A stretch of 64,000 bases of DNA. Source: Peribacillus folii. GTDB lineage: Bacteria; Bacillota; Bacilli; Bacillales; DSM-1321. The first letter of the stretch is position 1. Every line of letters starts with the position of its first letter. The position numbers and the translations under genes were made by a program. The notes beneath the pieces were generated by a model. It was not told the origin of the DNA. It saw nothing but the letters and a program-made list of their open reading frames with translations, and did not search any database. Of this stretch, positions 35,467 through 43,932 are shown in pieces. The stretch is taken from assembly GCF_030271255.1 (NCBI RefSeq), contig NZ_JASJOM010000004.1:124001-188000 (forward strand), in the 5' to 3' direction.

Positions 35467-36783
35467 TTAAGATGCATGTTTCTTTACGTCGCTATCTTCT
35501 GCCTGAAATCTTGGGTAACCGATCAGGATGGCGATGATTCCGCAGACTCCAATTAATATCGGGTAATACGAATACGGCAGGATGCTTACTGGTGAAATTT
35601 TCGCCACCCCCGCTGCCACGAGCAGTTGTGCGCCATATGGGATCAGGCCTTGGATACAACAGGCAAAAATGTCAAGCAGGCTCGCCGATTTACGAAGATC
35701 GATTCCATACCTGCCAGCAATGTTCTTTGCTAATGGGCCGGCGATGATGATTGAAATCGTGTTATTCGCCGTAGAAAGGTTTGTCAAACCAACAAGCCCC
35801 GCAATACTGAATTCGGCGCCTTTTTTTGACTTACTTTTTTGAGTGACGACATGGAGTAAATAATCGATGCCGCCATTATGTTGGATGACTGAAACCATAC
35901 CGGCAATTAAAATGGCCAGGAAAGAGATTTCATACATGCCAGCCATACCATCTCCCGTTTTTTGAATCACATCCAGCAATTCATAACTCCCATCAGCTAA
36001 ACCGATAATTCCGGCAAACACGATGCCGGCTGATAGGACGACAAACACATTGACACCTGCCAATGCCGTAATTAATACACACAGATATGGAAGGATTTTC
36101 ACCCAATCATAGGAATGCTGCGTGATGGCTGCTTGCTCGCCAATCGTTAATATTCCTAGTATGACACATGTAATGATGGCAGCAGGCAGGACGATGAAAA
36201 AATTCACTTTAAACTTATCCTTCATTTTCGTTCCTTGCGTCCGAACCGACGCAATCGTCGTATCGGAAATGAACGATAAGTTATCGCCAAACATGGCACC
36301 ACCAATAACAGCTGCCATTGAAAGCGCAAGTGCTATATCGGTTTGCTCACTAATCCCTACTCCTATCGGTGCGAGCGCCACGATCGTTCCCATGCTTGTC
36401 CCCATGGACAAAGAAATAAAGCAAGCGATAATGAAAATGCCAACGATTAATAGATTTTGCGGAAAGATGGCTAAGGCAAGGTTGACCGTTGATTCAACTG
36501 CCCCCATGCCATTCGCCACTTCTGAAAAAGCGCCTGCCAAGAGGAAAATGATGACCATCAACATAATATTGGAGTCCCCGGCTCCTTTACAAAAAATGTC
36601 GACCTTCTGATTCAATGACTCTTTACGATTCATGGCCAATGCCACTGCCGATGCAATGGAAATCGCTACTAACACTGGAAATGAATAAAAATCTTTTGTA
36701 ATGATTCCTGCCCCTATGAATAAAATCAAAAAAACGACAAATGGAATCAATGCCCATGGATTTCCTTTACTGTGTGTACTCAT
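35467..36783 (-). CDS. NhaC-family antiporter under a SAM riboswitch (possible methionine transporter)
   Basis: 438 residues with about eleven to twelve membrane segments. Family segments: LSMGTSMGTIVALAPIGVGI and GGAMFGDNLSFISDTTIASVRTQG, the ion-binding part of NhaC-type Na+/H+ antiporters. The gene is alone behind a complete S-box riboswitch, so its expression should fall when S-adenosylmethionine is high. That argues that it carries methionine or a related sulfur compound rather than only protons, as proposed for the MetT branch of this superfamily in comparative genomics. Start after AAAGGAGTTCATC. Confidence 0.85.
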   Translation of the reverse strand: MSTHSKGNPWALIPFVVFLILFIGAGIITKDFYSFPVLVAISIASAVALAMNRKESLNQKVDIFCKGAGDSNIMLMVIIFLLAGAFSEVANGMGAVESTVNLALAIFPQNLLIVGIFIIACFISLSMGTSMGTIVALAPIGVGISEQTDIALALSMAAVIGGAMFGDNLSFISDTTIASVRTQGTKMKDKFKVNFFIVLPAAIITCVILGILTIGEQAAITQHSYDWVKILPYLCVLITALAGVNVFVVLSAGIVFAGIIGLADGSYELLDVIQKTGDGMAGMYEISFLAILIAGMVSVIQHNGGIDYLLHVVTQKSKSKKGAEFSIAGLVGLTNLSTANNTISIIIAGPLAKNIAGRYGIDLRKSASLLDIFACCIQGLIPYGAQLLVAAGVAKISPVSILPYSYYPILIGVCGIIAILIGYPRFQAEDSDVKKHAS

Positions 36784-36850
36784 GATGAACTCCTTTTTAT
36801 GTTTATTTGCCCAAGCACTTTAGCTTAAAATTCATGTTGTATCCAATCCC

Positions 36851-36895
36851 AATAAAAACCAAAGACCTCTTCCAGTACAGCAAGAAGAGGTCTTT
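36851..36895 (-). terminator. S-box-controlled terminator
   Basis: AAAGACCTCTTC / GAAGAGGTCTTT 12-bp stem with GGTTTTTATT after it on the minus strand. It lies between the SAM aptamer and the transporter start codon and is the expression platform. Confidence 0.88.
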
Positions 36896-36915
36896 TAATT
36901 TATAAAAAACACCCT

Positions 36916-37019
36916 CCTTATCTTTCAGGCGAAATGAACCTGCTGGATTTGGCACAGCACTCCTGAAAAGTCTGCTGCCGAGACATCTACGGGCCAGTCC
37001 CTCCGTCTCTCTTGATAAG
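36916..37019 (-). ncRNA. SAM-I riboswitch (S-box)
   Basis: Minus strand: CTTATCAAGAGAG, GGAGGGACTGGCCC, GATG, CTCGGCAGCAG, a variable hairpin with CAGGAGTGCTG, GTGCCAAATCC, and closing GAAAGATAAG, in the canonical S-box order. The closing helix CTTATC / GATAAG and the kink-turn region are recognisable. Upstream a promoter TTGATG-N17-TAATTT (about 37027-37055) is plausible. Confidence 0.95.
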
Positions 37020-37184
37020 AAGATTTAAATTATTTGATGATATCAACGACATCAAAAGCCACATTGAAAAGCAAATTTAAGAGTACAGTATTTTGTATAC
37101 TTTCGCAAGGGTTAGTTATAAGTATTCCACTTCGAGGGATACCGGGTAGGTTCCCGAACACCCTTGAAAAACGAGTGATAGCCA

Positions 37185-37219
37185 TAAAAAACCCCGTGAA
37201 CGTTAAACATCCACAGGGC
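37185..37219 (-). terminator. Terminator of the SRAP gene
   Basis: GCCCTGTG / CACGGGGT stem (one G-T pair) followed by TTTTTTATGG on the minus strand. Confidence 0.7.
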
Positions 37220-37258
37220 AATTCAGTTTGCCTGAAGGGAAAAGCCCCTACGCCCTCT

Positions 37259-37930
37259 TTAGCATAGTTGCTGGATGAGGCTTGGCGAGTTGTTTTTAGG
37301 TGAATTCACGTCAGCCGATACCTCAAATGCTTCCATCCGTTCCGAATCGAAGGGCTTTAAGTATTGCTGCAAATAGGTTACATCATTCATCGAAAGGTCC
37401 AGCCAGGCTTTTTCGTCTTCACGTTTTAAGATGACGGGCATGCGATCATGAATTCCCGTCATCAGCTCGTTAGGCGCAGTTGTGATGACCGAGCATGAAT
37501 GGATACTGGTGCCTGTTGGAGATTTCCACGATTCAAACAGACCAGCCATGCCGAAAGGCCCGTCATCTTTCAGCTTGATTCGCATCGGTATTTTTCGCGC
37601 CTGTGTCTTCTTCCACTCATAAAACGAATCAGCGATTATCAAGCAGCGTTTCTTTTTGTACGCATTCTTGAAGCTCGCCTTCTCTGCAATCGTTTCCGCC
37701 CTGGCATTGATCATCTTATAACCGACTTTTTCATCTTTGGCCCAAAAAGGGATAAGTCCCCACCGTAAGTATCCAAGCCGATTCCTAGTTCCGTCATTGA
37801 TGACGGACAGCACGGAATGGGAAGGAGCTATGTTATAACTGAATTGGTAGTCTTCATCGAATGATGCTTGAATATCAAAGCGTTTCTTTATTTCATCCAT
37901 CCTTGTGAAAAGAGTGAACCTTCCGCACAT
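37259..37930 (-). CDS. SRAP-family protein (YedK/HMCES; abasic-site DNA-protein crosslinker)
   Basis: 223 residues beginning MCGRFTLF, so Cys2 becomes the N-terminal catalytic nucleophile after removal of Met. Also conserved are NARAETI, CLIIADSFYEWKK (catalytic Glu) and GIHDRMPVIL (His). The family crosslinks to abasic sites in single-stranded DNA and protects them. The ATG at 37930, after GGCAGGTGATGGT, is required because the longer frame to 37945 would bury Cys2. Single gene with its own terminator. Confidence 0.92.
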   Translation of the reverse strand: MCGRFTLFTRMDEIKKRFDIQASFDEDYQFSYNIAPSHSVLSVINDGTRNRLGYLRWGLIPFWAKDEKVGYKMINARAETIAEKASFKNAYKKKRCLIIADSFYEWKKTQARKIPMRIKLKDDGPFGMAGLFESWKSPTGTSIHSCSVITTAPNELMTGIHDRMPVILKREDEKAWLDLSMNDVTYLQQYLKPFDSERMEAFEVSADVNSPKNNSPSLIQQLC

Positions 37931-37991
37931 ACCATCACCTGCCATCCTGTAAATTTATTACAGTGTAGCAAAAGAATCGGGCAGGAACAAA

Positions 37992-38148
37992 TCAGCGCTC
38001 TAAAATCCTGATATCCGTAAATGGCTGATTAAACAATTCACTGGTAATCAAAAGCGTGCCCAGCACTTCCCTTTCATCTTCTGCTACGATGACTTCCGAT
38101 AAAATCATGGTACTTCCGTTTTTGACGGTTACACGATATTCATTCATA
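37992..38148 (-). pseudogene. Frameshifted small gene (about 51 codons)
   Basis: A strong ribosome site GAGGAGGGATTGT precedes ATG 38148. The frame begins MNEYRVTVKNGSTMIL, then changes after the TTTTAA at about 38098-38104 and stops early at TGA. Removal of one A there would give one continuous natural-looking frame ending SELFNQPFTDIRILER at TGA 37992-37994. In the downstream frame a TAA sits right at the junction. So it is a single-base insertion, a sequencing error, or a recoding site. No family recognised. Confidence 0.55.
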
Positions 38149-38366
38149 CAATCCCTCCTCATATGCCTCAATGGTAGATATTATAAACCATAAACATCCT
38201 TGTATCATCTGTAACACACTGCCTTCGGCTAATTAAAAAAACTGCCATGAATGGCATGACAGCCTCGTACTTACCTCATTCATTTCATACGAAATATATT
38301 AATAGAGTCAATGGATGTGCTTCAAACCATGTTTTTTCAACACCATTTTCTCTGATGAATGTTGCT

Positions 38367-39326
38367 TCATAAAGAAATATGCATCAAAACCTCATTAACT
38401 AAATGTGCCGCCAATGTGACGGTTTTATTGTTTTCGTCCAAACTTGGATTCACTTCCGAAATATCGAAGGAAAGCATCTTTTCATTTGCTGCGACATGCC
38501 GCAGCAGGGAACGGACCAATTTCGGATCGAGTCCAAATGGAGATGGTGCGCTCACGCCAGGTGCATGAGCCGAATCAATGGCGTCCGTGCATAATGTGAG
38601 GATGATGAAGTCTTTATCTTTAACAAATTCGTCGATACAGCGTTTAGTATCTTCGAGCTGATTCAGGGACAATTCTTCTTCCAATATGTAGTCGACCTTA
38701 TTTTTCTCGGCCGTTTCGAATAAGGCCTTTGTATTGCCCTGCTTTTGAATCCCCATACACAAATATCCGCAATTTTGATCATTATCCAAGATTTGTTTAA
38801 ACATCGTGCCTGACGAACTTTCCTTTTCATACGGCCTCATATCAAAGTGGGCATCGATATTAATCATTCCCAACTTTGCATCCGAGCCAAGAAATTTCCT
38901 GACCCCAAGATAATGACCATAAAAGGTTTCATGCCCGCCGCCCAAAATGATAGGTGTTACACCACTTTCCAAGATCTCGGCAACGGCTGTACCCAATTGG
39001 TCTTGCGCTGTCTCCATTTCCCCTGCCTCACATACGATATCCCCAGCATCCGCCAGCTCCGTCTCCGGTGTTAAATGGCATGGCAGCTTGGCCAATGACC
39101 GCCTAATATAATCAGGGGCTTCACCCGCACCGATCCTGCCTTTGTTCCTTTTGACGCCTTCATCACATTTGAAGCCAATCATGCCAACCATTTTTGATTG
39201 CTTGGAAATAATGGGCATTTCGGAAATTGGCGTCATTTTCACTCGTTGATGGTATCGGTAACTATCCAAATCGGTTTCTGAATCCACTCTGCCCGTCCAA
39301 TGTTTTACGTTCGGTTTGTTGTACAT
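38367..39326 (-). CDS. hutG: Formimidoylglutamase HutG (arginase superfamily)
   Basis: 319 residues, ureohydrolase fold with the dimanganese motifs GGGHETFYGHY, NIDAHFDMR and the third motif TLCTDAIDSAHAPGVSAPSP. It hydrolyses N-formimino-L-glutamate to glutamate and formamide, the last step of histidine breakdown. ATG 39326 follows AAAAGGAGAATCT; the longer frame to 39398 is not needed. It is separated from hutU/hutI (52-55 kb) but is divergent from its own LysR regulator. Confidence 0.9.
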   Translation of the reverse strand: MYNKPNVKHWTGRVDSETDLDSYRYHQRVKMTPISEMPIISKQSKMVGMIGFKCDEGVKRNKGRIGAGEAPDYIRRSLAKLPCHLTPETELADAGDIVCEAGEMETAQDQLGTAVAEILESGVTPIILGGGHETFYGHYLGVRKFLGSDAKLGMINIDAHFDMRPYEKESSSGTMFKQILDNDQNCGYLCMGIQKQGNTKALFETAEKNKVDYILEEELSLNQLEDTKRCIDEFVKDKDFIILTLCTDAIDSAHAPGVSAPSPFGLDPKLVRSLLRHVAANEKMLSFDISEVNPSLDENNKTVTLAAHLVNEVLMHISL

Positions 39327-39404
39327 AGATTCTCCTTTTGTTAAAAAATTCTGTTTTCTTATATTATAATGAAGGTGATATATAATTACTAATATCAATT
39401 ATCA

Positions 39405-39427
39405 ATAGATCTATAGTTTATAGCTAT
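39405..39427. promoter_or_regulatory. Candidate LysR-type operator
   Basis: ATAGATCTAT (39405-39414, perfect palindrome) and CTATAG-TTTATAG (39411-39423) overlap in the short space between hutG and the divergent LysR gene. A/T-rich interrupted dyads here are expected for LysR-type binding. Confidence 0.4.
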
Positions 39428-39441
39428 AAAAGGAGACTAGT

Positions 39442-40332
39442 ATGGATCTTCGCCAACTTCGTTATTTCATCACCATCGTCCAAGAGATGAGCTATTCCAA
39501 AGCGGCTAAATCATTACATATATCTCAGCCGTCGTTAAGTAATGCAATAATGAAATTAGAGAAGGAAGTTGATTTACAGCTTTTGCAACGCAATACTAGA
39601 GGAATCGAGCTTACAGAGGCAGGTGCCCTTTTTTATACAAGATCTCAAGATTTACTGAGAAGATTCCATAATATGCAGGTGGAACTAGAGGAAATGAAAC
39701 AAGTCGGAAGCGGGAACATATCTATAGGGTCGATTGAATCATTCAAATTTTGGTTTCCAAAAATCATCAGAACATTTAAAAACGATCATCCTGCCATCCG
39801 TTTGAAGGTTCGCGAAATCTTGGGCGAGGAACAAGTCATCGATTCACTGAACCAGTATCAAGTCCATTTCACGATCACCAATCAGCCGATAAATTTTGCC
39901 GAGATTACATCCGCTCCCCTCTATAAGGAAAAATTCAAGCTTTTGGTCCATAAAGATGACGACTTGAATGAAAAAGATTCCGTCACAATCCAGGATCTGG
40001 AAGAGAAGGAGCTGATCATCAGTGCATCTGGATTTCAAACAAGAGATGATATTATCGAGGCATTCAGAAATGAGAAGGTTATCCCGAACATTTGTTACGA
40101 AATTGAAAGGCTGGAAACAGCTTGCAGTTTGGTGGACGAAGGCTTGGGCATTGCCATTTTACCTGAAAGCTATATTGAATCCGCTGCAACGGGGAATACC
40201 GCGATCATTGAAATACATTCGATGTTTTTACAAAGGACTGTTTACATGGCCTACTTGACGGATCGTTATTTGCCGGCTTCTGTATGTAGCTTGATGAACG
40301 AAATTGAAAGCTTTTTCAAGAACAAGCAATGA
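39442..40332 (+). CDS. LysR-family transcriptional regulator, probably of hutG
   Basis: 296 residues with the N-terminal winged helix (MDLRQLRYFITIVQEMSYSK; LHISQPSLSNAIMKLE) and a periplasmic-binding-like effector domain. Divergent from hutG with 115 bases between, the classical arrangement for a LysR protein that activates the neighbouring gene. A formimidoylglutamate-, urocanate- or related effector is a guess. Start after AAAAGGAGACTAGT. Confidence 0.9.
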   Translation: MDLRQLRYFITIVQEMSYSKAAKSLHISQPSLSNAIMKLEKEVDLQLLQRNTRGIELTEAGALFYTRSQDLLRRFHNMQVELEEMKQVGSGNISIGSIESFKFWFPKIIRTFKNDHPAIRLKVREILGEEQVIDSLNQYQVHFTITNQPINFAEITSAPLYKEKFKLLVHKDDDLNEKDSVTIQDLEEKELIISASGFQTRDDIIEAFRNEKVIPNICYEIERLETACSLVDEGLGIAILPESYIESAATGNTAIIEIHSMFLQRTVYMAYLTDRYLPASVCSLMNEIESFFKNKQ

Positions 40333-40344
40333 AAGGTCCGGCTT

Positions 40345-40383
40345 TTGAAAAAAAACAATCCTCCTTGCAACAGGAGGGATTGT
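40345..40383 (-). terminator. Terminator of the kip operon
   Basis: ACAATCCCTCCT / AGGAGGATTGT stem followed by eight T on the minus strand. It can also act for the LysR gene on the plus strand, though with a poor T-tract there. Confidence 0.75.
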
Positions 40384-40405
40384 CCATTTATGTATAAAAT
40401 TCAGC

Positions 40406-41161
40406 TCAATGGGTTCGCGAACCCAGTTTCATTGAAATCTCTTTTGCAGCTTCCGTTACTTTGTTTATCAATTCAGGCAAGCGATCCTCCTGAAATCTTG
40501 CTTCAATCCCCGCGACGCTAATGCCAGCGACGATTTGATTTTTTCCGTTAAGTATCGGGGCGCTGACCGATTTTGTATAATTCTCCAATTCTGATGAAGT
40601 GATCGTGTAGCCTTTCATCTTCGCTTCATCCAAGACTTGTCGGAGTATGTTTTTATCGGTTATCGTTCCGATTGCTATTGGGTTTAAATCCATGCTGTCG
40701 ATATATGCTTCACGCTCTCCTTCTGGCAAATAGGCAAGGATGATCCGGGAGTCACCGGCATATAATGGTGAACGCCTGCCAATGGAGGTATAAAGCCGGA
40801 CCGGCTGCAAGGTATCGACCTTTTCAATATACATGGCTTCATCCTTATCCCGCACGATCAAATTCACGGCCTCTTCAACATCATCCCGTAGTTGCTTCAT
40901 TATAGGGTAGGCAATTGACCTAATATCCAAACGCTCACCCACCAGCTGGCCAAATTGCAAGAATATGAGGCCAAGTGAATAGTGACCCCTATCATCCCGT
41001 TTTAAAAAACCCATTTCTTCCAATGATCCCACCATCCGATGCAATGAGGTTTTCGGGAGGTTGGAGTGTTCCATCATTTCATTAAAGGTGAGCTTAGGAT
41101 GGTCAATGAAAAGGGTAAGGATCTGCATGGATTTCACGACGGTTTTATTATGTGCTTGCAT
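40406..41161 (-). CDS. kipR: IclR-family regulator (KipR)
   Basis: 251 residues: N-terminal winged helix (VVKSMQILTLFIDHPKLTFNEM; NLPKTSLHRMVGSLEEMGFL) and C-terminal effector-binding domain (TSIGRRSPLYAGDSRIILAYL). Last gene of the pxp/kip cluster, where in Bacillus subtilis KipR represses the operon. Palindromes in front of pxpA (46006-46040) are likely operators. Start after GAAAGGAGACATTGA. Confidence 0.88.
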   Translation of the reverse strand: MQAHNKTVVKSMQILTLFIDHPKLTFNEMMEHSNLPKTSLHRMVGSLEEMGFLKRDDRGHYSLGLIFLQFGQLVGERLDIRSIAYPIMKQLRDDVEEAVNLIVRDKDEAMYIEKVDTLQPVRLYTSIGRRSPLYAGDSRIILAYLPEGEREAYIDSMDLNPIAIGTITDKNILRQVLDEAKMKGYTITSSELENYTKSVSAPILNGKNQIVAGISVAGIEARFQEDRLPELINKVTEAAKEISMKLGSRTH

Positions 41162-41309
41162 TCAATGTCTCCTTTCAAGGTTTCCACAGTGTACTTCTTC
41201 CTTGTCAACTCTCATTCTATTATAAATCACGGAAAAAAGGTGTACGCATTACACGAAAAAACTTTGAAACAGGAAAAGAAGGCACCCGATGCGGGAACCT
41301 CCTGATGAA

Positions 41310-42305
41310 TTAAGTGAATGGCCCATTCTTTAAGGCCAATGAAATCGAAGTCTGCAATTCTTTCATTTCACGTTCTTTTTGAAGGTACAGGCGTTCTGCC
41401 TCCCTTAAGGTCACGCGGGAAAATTGAATCGACTCTCCCGGTTTAATTTGAGCGATCATAGATAAGTCAGCGGTGATCACTTGAGCTATTTTAGGATATC
41501 CCCCCGTCGTTTGGCTGTCCGCAAGGAGTATGATTGGATTTCCATCTGGCGGAACCTGGATTGAGCCATTGGTGACAGCCTCTGACAGCAACTCTACATC
41601 ATTTTCCCATTCAAGCCCGGGACCTGATATTCTATATCCCATCCGGTCGGATTGATTGGAAACCTTGAATGCATGCTCTTCAAAACTTTGTTTGCTTGCA
41701 TTCATGAATTGGTCGTACTGGCTTCCGGCAATGAAGCGGATGAGAGGCTTTCGATCTGGCATGAACTCCTTTTCATTGACGAACCACTTTGGGGAGAGAA
41801 AAGCTCCCTTGAGTTCTTGCCCTCCCATGGGTGCAGAAGATTCATTACATGTCAGTATATCGCCCGCCTTTAACGCCCTTCCCAGGTACCCGCCAATTCC
41901 AGCTCGTAAATAAGTGCTCTTGCTATCCATCACTTTGGGAATATCATATCCCCCAGCAACGGATAAATAAGATCGGCAGCCCGATTTACATCCTTCGAAG
42001 CGGAGTGTCGCTCCTTTCCTTACAAGAATGGGCTTCCACATCGGGGCAGCTTGATTATCGATTGTCGGTGTCAAATTCGCACCCGTTATCGCAATCAGGC
42101 AATTTTTGTCCATTTCTATAGTTGGTCCCATCAGCGTGATTTCCAGCGCAGCCTCACCCTCAGGATTGCCTACCAGCATGTTAGCAATCCTGAGTGAATA
42201 ACCATCCATCGCCCCGCTTACGATTACTCCATGTTGCTGAAATCCTTTTCTGCCCAGATCTTGGATACTAGTCAACAATCCAGGCTTGATTATCCGTAAG
42301 CTCAT
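41310..42305 (-). CDS. pxpC: 5-oxoprolinase subunit C (PxpC/KipA, biotin-dependent carboxyltransferase-like)
   Basis: 331 residues of the allophanate-hydrolase-subunit-2 fold (LLTSIQDLGRKGFQQHGV; SGAMDGYSLRIANMLVGN; IQVPPDGNPIILLADSQTTGGYP). With PxpA and PxpB it forms the ATP-dependent bacterial 5-oxoprolinase that opens pyroglutamate to glutamate. The Bacillus subtilis name is KipA. The start overlaps the pxpB stop by four bases. Confidence 0.92.
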   Translation of the reverse strand: MSLRIIKPGLLTSIQDLGRKGFQQHGVIVSGAMDGYSLRIANMLVGNPEGEAALEITLMGPTIEMDKNCLIAITGANLTPTIDNQAAPMWKPILVRKGATLRFEGCKSGCRSYLSVAGGYDIPKVMDSKSTYLRAGIGGYLGRALKAGDILTCNESSAPMGGQELKGAFLSPKWFVNEKEFMPDRKPLIRFIAGSQYDQFMNASKQSFEEHAFKVSNQSDRMGYRISGPGLEWENDVELLSEAVTNGSIQVPPDGNPIILLADSQTTGGYPKIAQVITADLSMIAQIKPGESIQFSRVTLREAERLYLQKEREMKELQTSISLALKNGPFT

Positions 42306-43054
42306 TTGATTCCCCCTTTCAGGATCTTCTCTTTATACTCTTGTTCCGAAATTGGCTGGAACTTCACCATGTCCCCCGCTTGCAGGAGGCTTGGGGGATT
42401 TACATTCGGTAAAAATAATTCCTTAGGCGTTTGTCCGATCAGCTGCCATCCACCTGGGGTTGATATCGGATATACCCCCGTCTGCATACCGGCAATCCCG
42501 ACTGATCCTGCTGGAATTGTCATTCTCGGAGAAGATCGCCTAGGGGTCGCGATGTCTTCGGCAAGACCGCCCAGAAAAGGAAACCCCGGAGCGAATCCAA
42601 TCATATAAACCAAATATTCACCTGTTGAATGGATATGGATGACTTCATCGGTAGTCAAATCATTATAACGAGCTACATATTCCAAATCCGGTCCATATTC
42701 CCCGCCATAACAAACGGGGATGGTAACCGTACGATGTGACAGCTCTTTGTCTTGTATTAAGCCTAGCAGCTTTCCCTCCAGGATCGTCCGGACCGTGTCA
42801 TGTGCGGAAATAGCTTCATTGTTTTGCTTAAGAGTGTTATAGATTACGAGCGGATCATAAAATACGGTCAAATTCGTAAACGCCGGTACACATTCCACGA
42901 ATCCGTCAAAAGGCTCTGCCTCCAACAAACCCATAAACAACGTAATCTTTTTGTGAATGCTATAATCCATCCCATTCCCAAATTTGATCACGATTGCGGA
43001 ATCCCCCAAAGGGGACATCTTGTAAGCAATTTCCTTCAAACGCTTTTCCGTCAT
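42302..43054 (-). CDS. pxpB: 5-oxoprolinase subunit B (PxpB/KipI)
   Basis: 250 residues of the allophanate-hydrolase-subunit-1 / KipI fold (GDSAIVIKFGN; YMIGFAPGFPFLGGL; TPRRSSPRMTIPAGSVGI; TPGGWQLIGQTP). Partner of PxpC in 5-oxoproline hydrolysis; in Bacillus subtilis KipI also inhibits the sporulation kinase KinA. ATG 43054 lies after AGAGGAGAACTCT; the longer frame to 43078 starts inside the previous stop. Confidence 0.92.
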   Translation of the reverse strand: MTEKRLKEIAYKMSPLGDSAIVIKFGNGMDYSIHKKITLFMGLLEAEPFDGFVECVPAFTNLTVFYDPLVIYNTLKQNNEAISAHDTVRTILEGKLLGLIQDKELSHRTVTIPVCYGGEYGPDLEYVARYNDLTTDEVIHIHSTGEYLVYMIGFAPGFPFLGGLAEDIATPRRSSPRMTIPAGSVGIAGMQTGVYPISTPGGWQLIGQTPKELFLPNVNPPSLLQAGDMVKFQPISEQEYKEKILKGGIK

Positions 43055-43077
43055 AGAGTTCTCCTCTTTTACGTCCA

Positions 43078-43869
43078 TTACAATACACCTAATTTTTCGT
43101 CTCTAATATCCGTAATGAACATATGTCCAGGTGCATGTGTAATCATGATTTGCGGTTTTGTTTCCATGGCGATGGCTTGAGGTGTTACACCACATGCCCA
43201 AAAGACTGGAACTTCTCCTGGATGAACCGGTACTGGATCTCCAAAGTCCGGTTGCTGGATGCTGGATACCCCGATTGCTTGAGGGTCACCGATATGGATC
43301 GGTCCGCCATGAACTGCTGGAAAGCGAGAGGTCACTTGAGCTGCCCTCACCAGATCCTTTTGAGGGATCGGTCTCATGCTGGCCACCATATTGCCTCGGA
43401 AAATCCCTGCCTCAATACAAGGAATATTGGTTTTATACATGGGTACATTACAGCCCTGTTCAATATGGCGAATCGGAATATCATTATTTAGAAGAGCGTG
43501 TTCGAATGTAAAGCTGCACCCAATCAGAAAACCAACCATATCCTCTTCCCAGTATGTTGAGATGTCCGTTACCTCATCCGTCAATTCCCCATGTCTGTAT
43601 ATCCTGTATTTAGGGATATCCGTGCGTATATCACCACCGGGAGCGGCAAATGCGGGAATCGGTGAACCGACTTCCGTTACATCCAGCAATGGGCAGGATT
43701 TAGGATTACGCTGGCAGAATAACAAGAAGTCAAAAGCATGCTCCTTTTTTAAGATGGCCAAGTTTGCCTGTGCATACCCGTTAGCCATACCTGCGGTGGG
43801 TCTAATCAATTCGTCATTTCGAATCATTGAGCGCAACTCTGCAGGGGTTGCTTGAGAAAGATCGATCAT
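43078..43869 (-). CDS. ycsI: DUF1445 protein YcsI (putative hydro-lyase)
   Basis: 263 residues, typical UPF0317/DUF1445 sequence (GMANGYAQANLAIL; GCSFTFEHALL; NVPMYKTNIPC; MVASMRPIP; ACGVTPQAIAMETKP; THAPGHMFITD). The vertebrate D-glutamate cyclase DGLUCY carries a domain of this family, which suggests a link to D-glutamate / 5-oxo-D-proline in an operon that degrades 5-oxoproline. ATG 43869 is preceded by GGGAGATGTATAGGT. Gene order ycsG-ycsI-kipI follows Bacillus subtilis. Confidence 0.88.
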   Translation of the reverse strand: MIDLSQATPAELRSMIRNDELIRPTAGMANGYAQANLAILKKEHAFDFLLFCQRNPKSCPLLDVTEVGSPIPAFAAPGGDIRTDIPKYRIYRHGELTDEVTDISTYWEEDMVGFLIGCSFTFEHALLNNDIPIRHIEQGCNVPMYKTNIPCIEAGIFRGNMVASMRPIPQKDLVRAAQVTSRFPAVHGGPIHIGDPQAIGVSSIQQPDFGDPVPVHPGEVPVFWACGVTPQAIAMETKPQIMITHAPGHMFITDIRDEKLGVL

Positions 43870-43932
43870 ACCTATACATCTCCCATTCAAGGAGGGCAGG
43901 TCAGAAGGGACCTGCCCATCACATTAATTGTT

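Noticed and set aside
36948..36953. TGGCAC as part of a sigma-54 promoter
   Set aside because: It is inside the S-box aptamer and is not followed by TTGC at the required distance.
37034..37267. 77-codon rightward frame between the S-box and the SRAP gene
   Set aside because: Covers the SRAP terminator and the probable S-box promoter and has no ribosome site.
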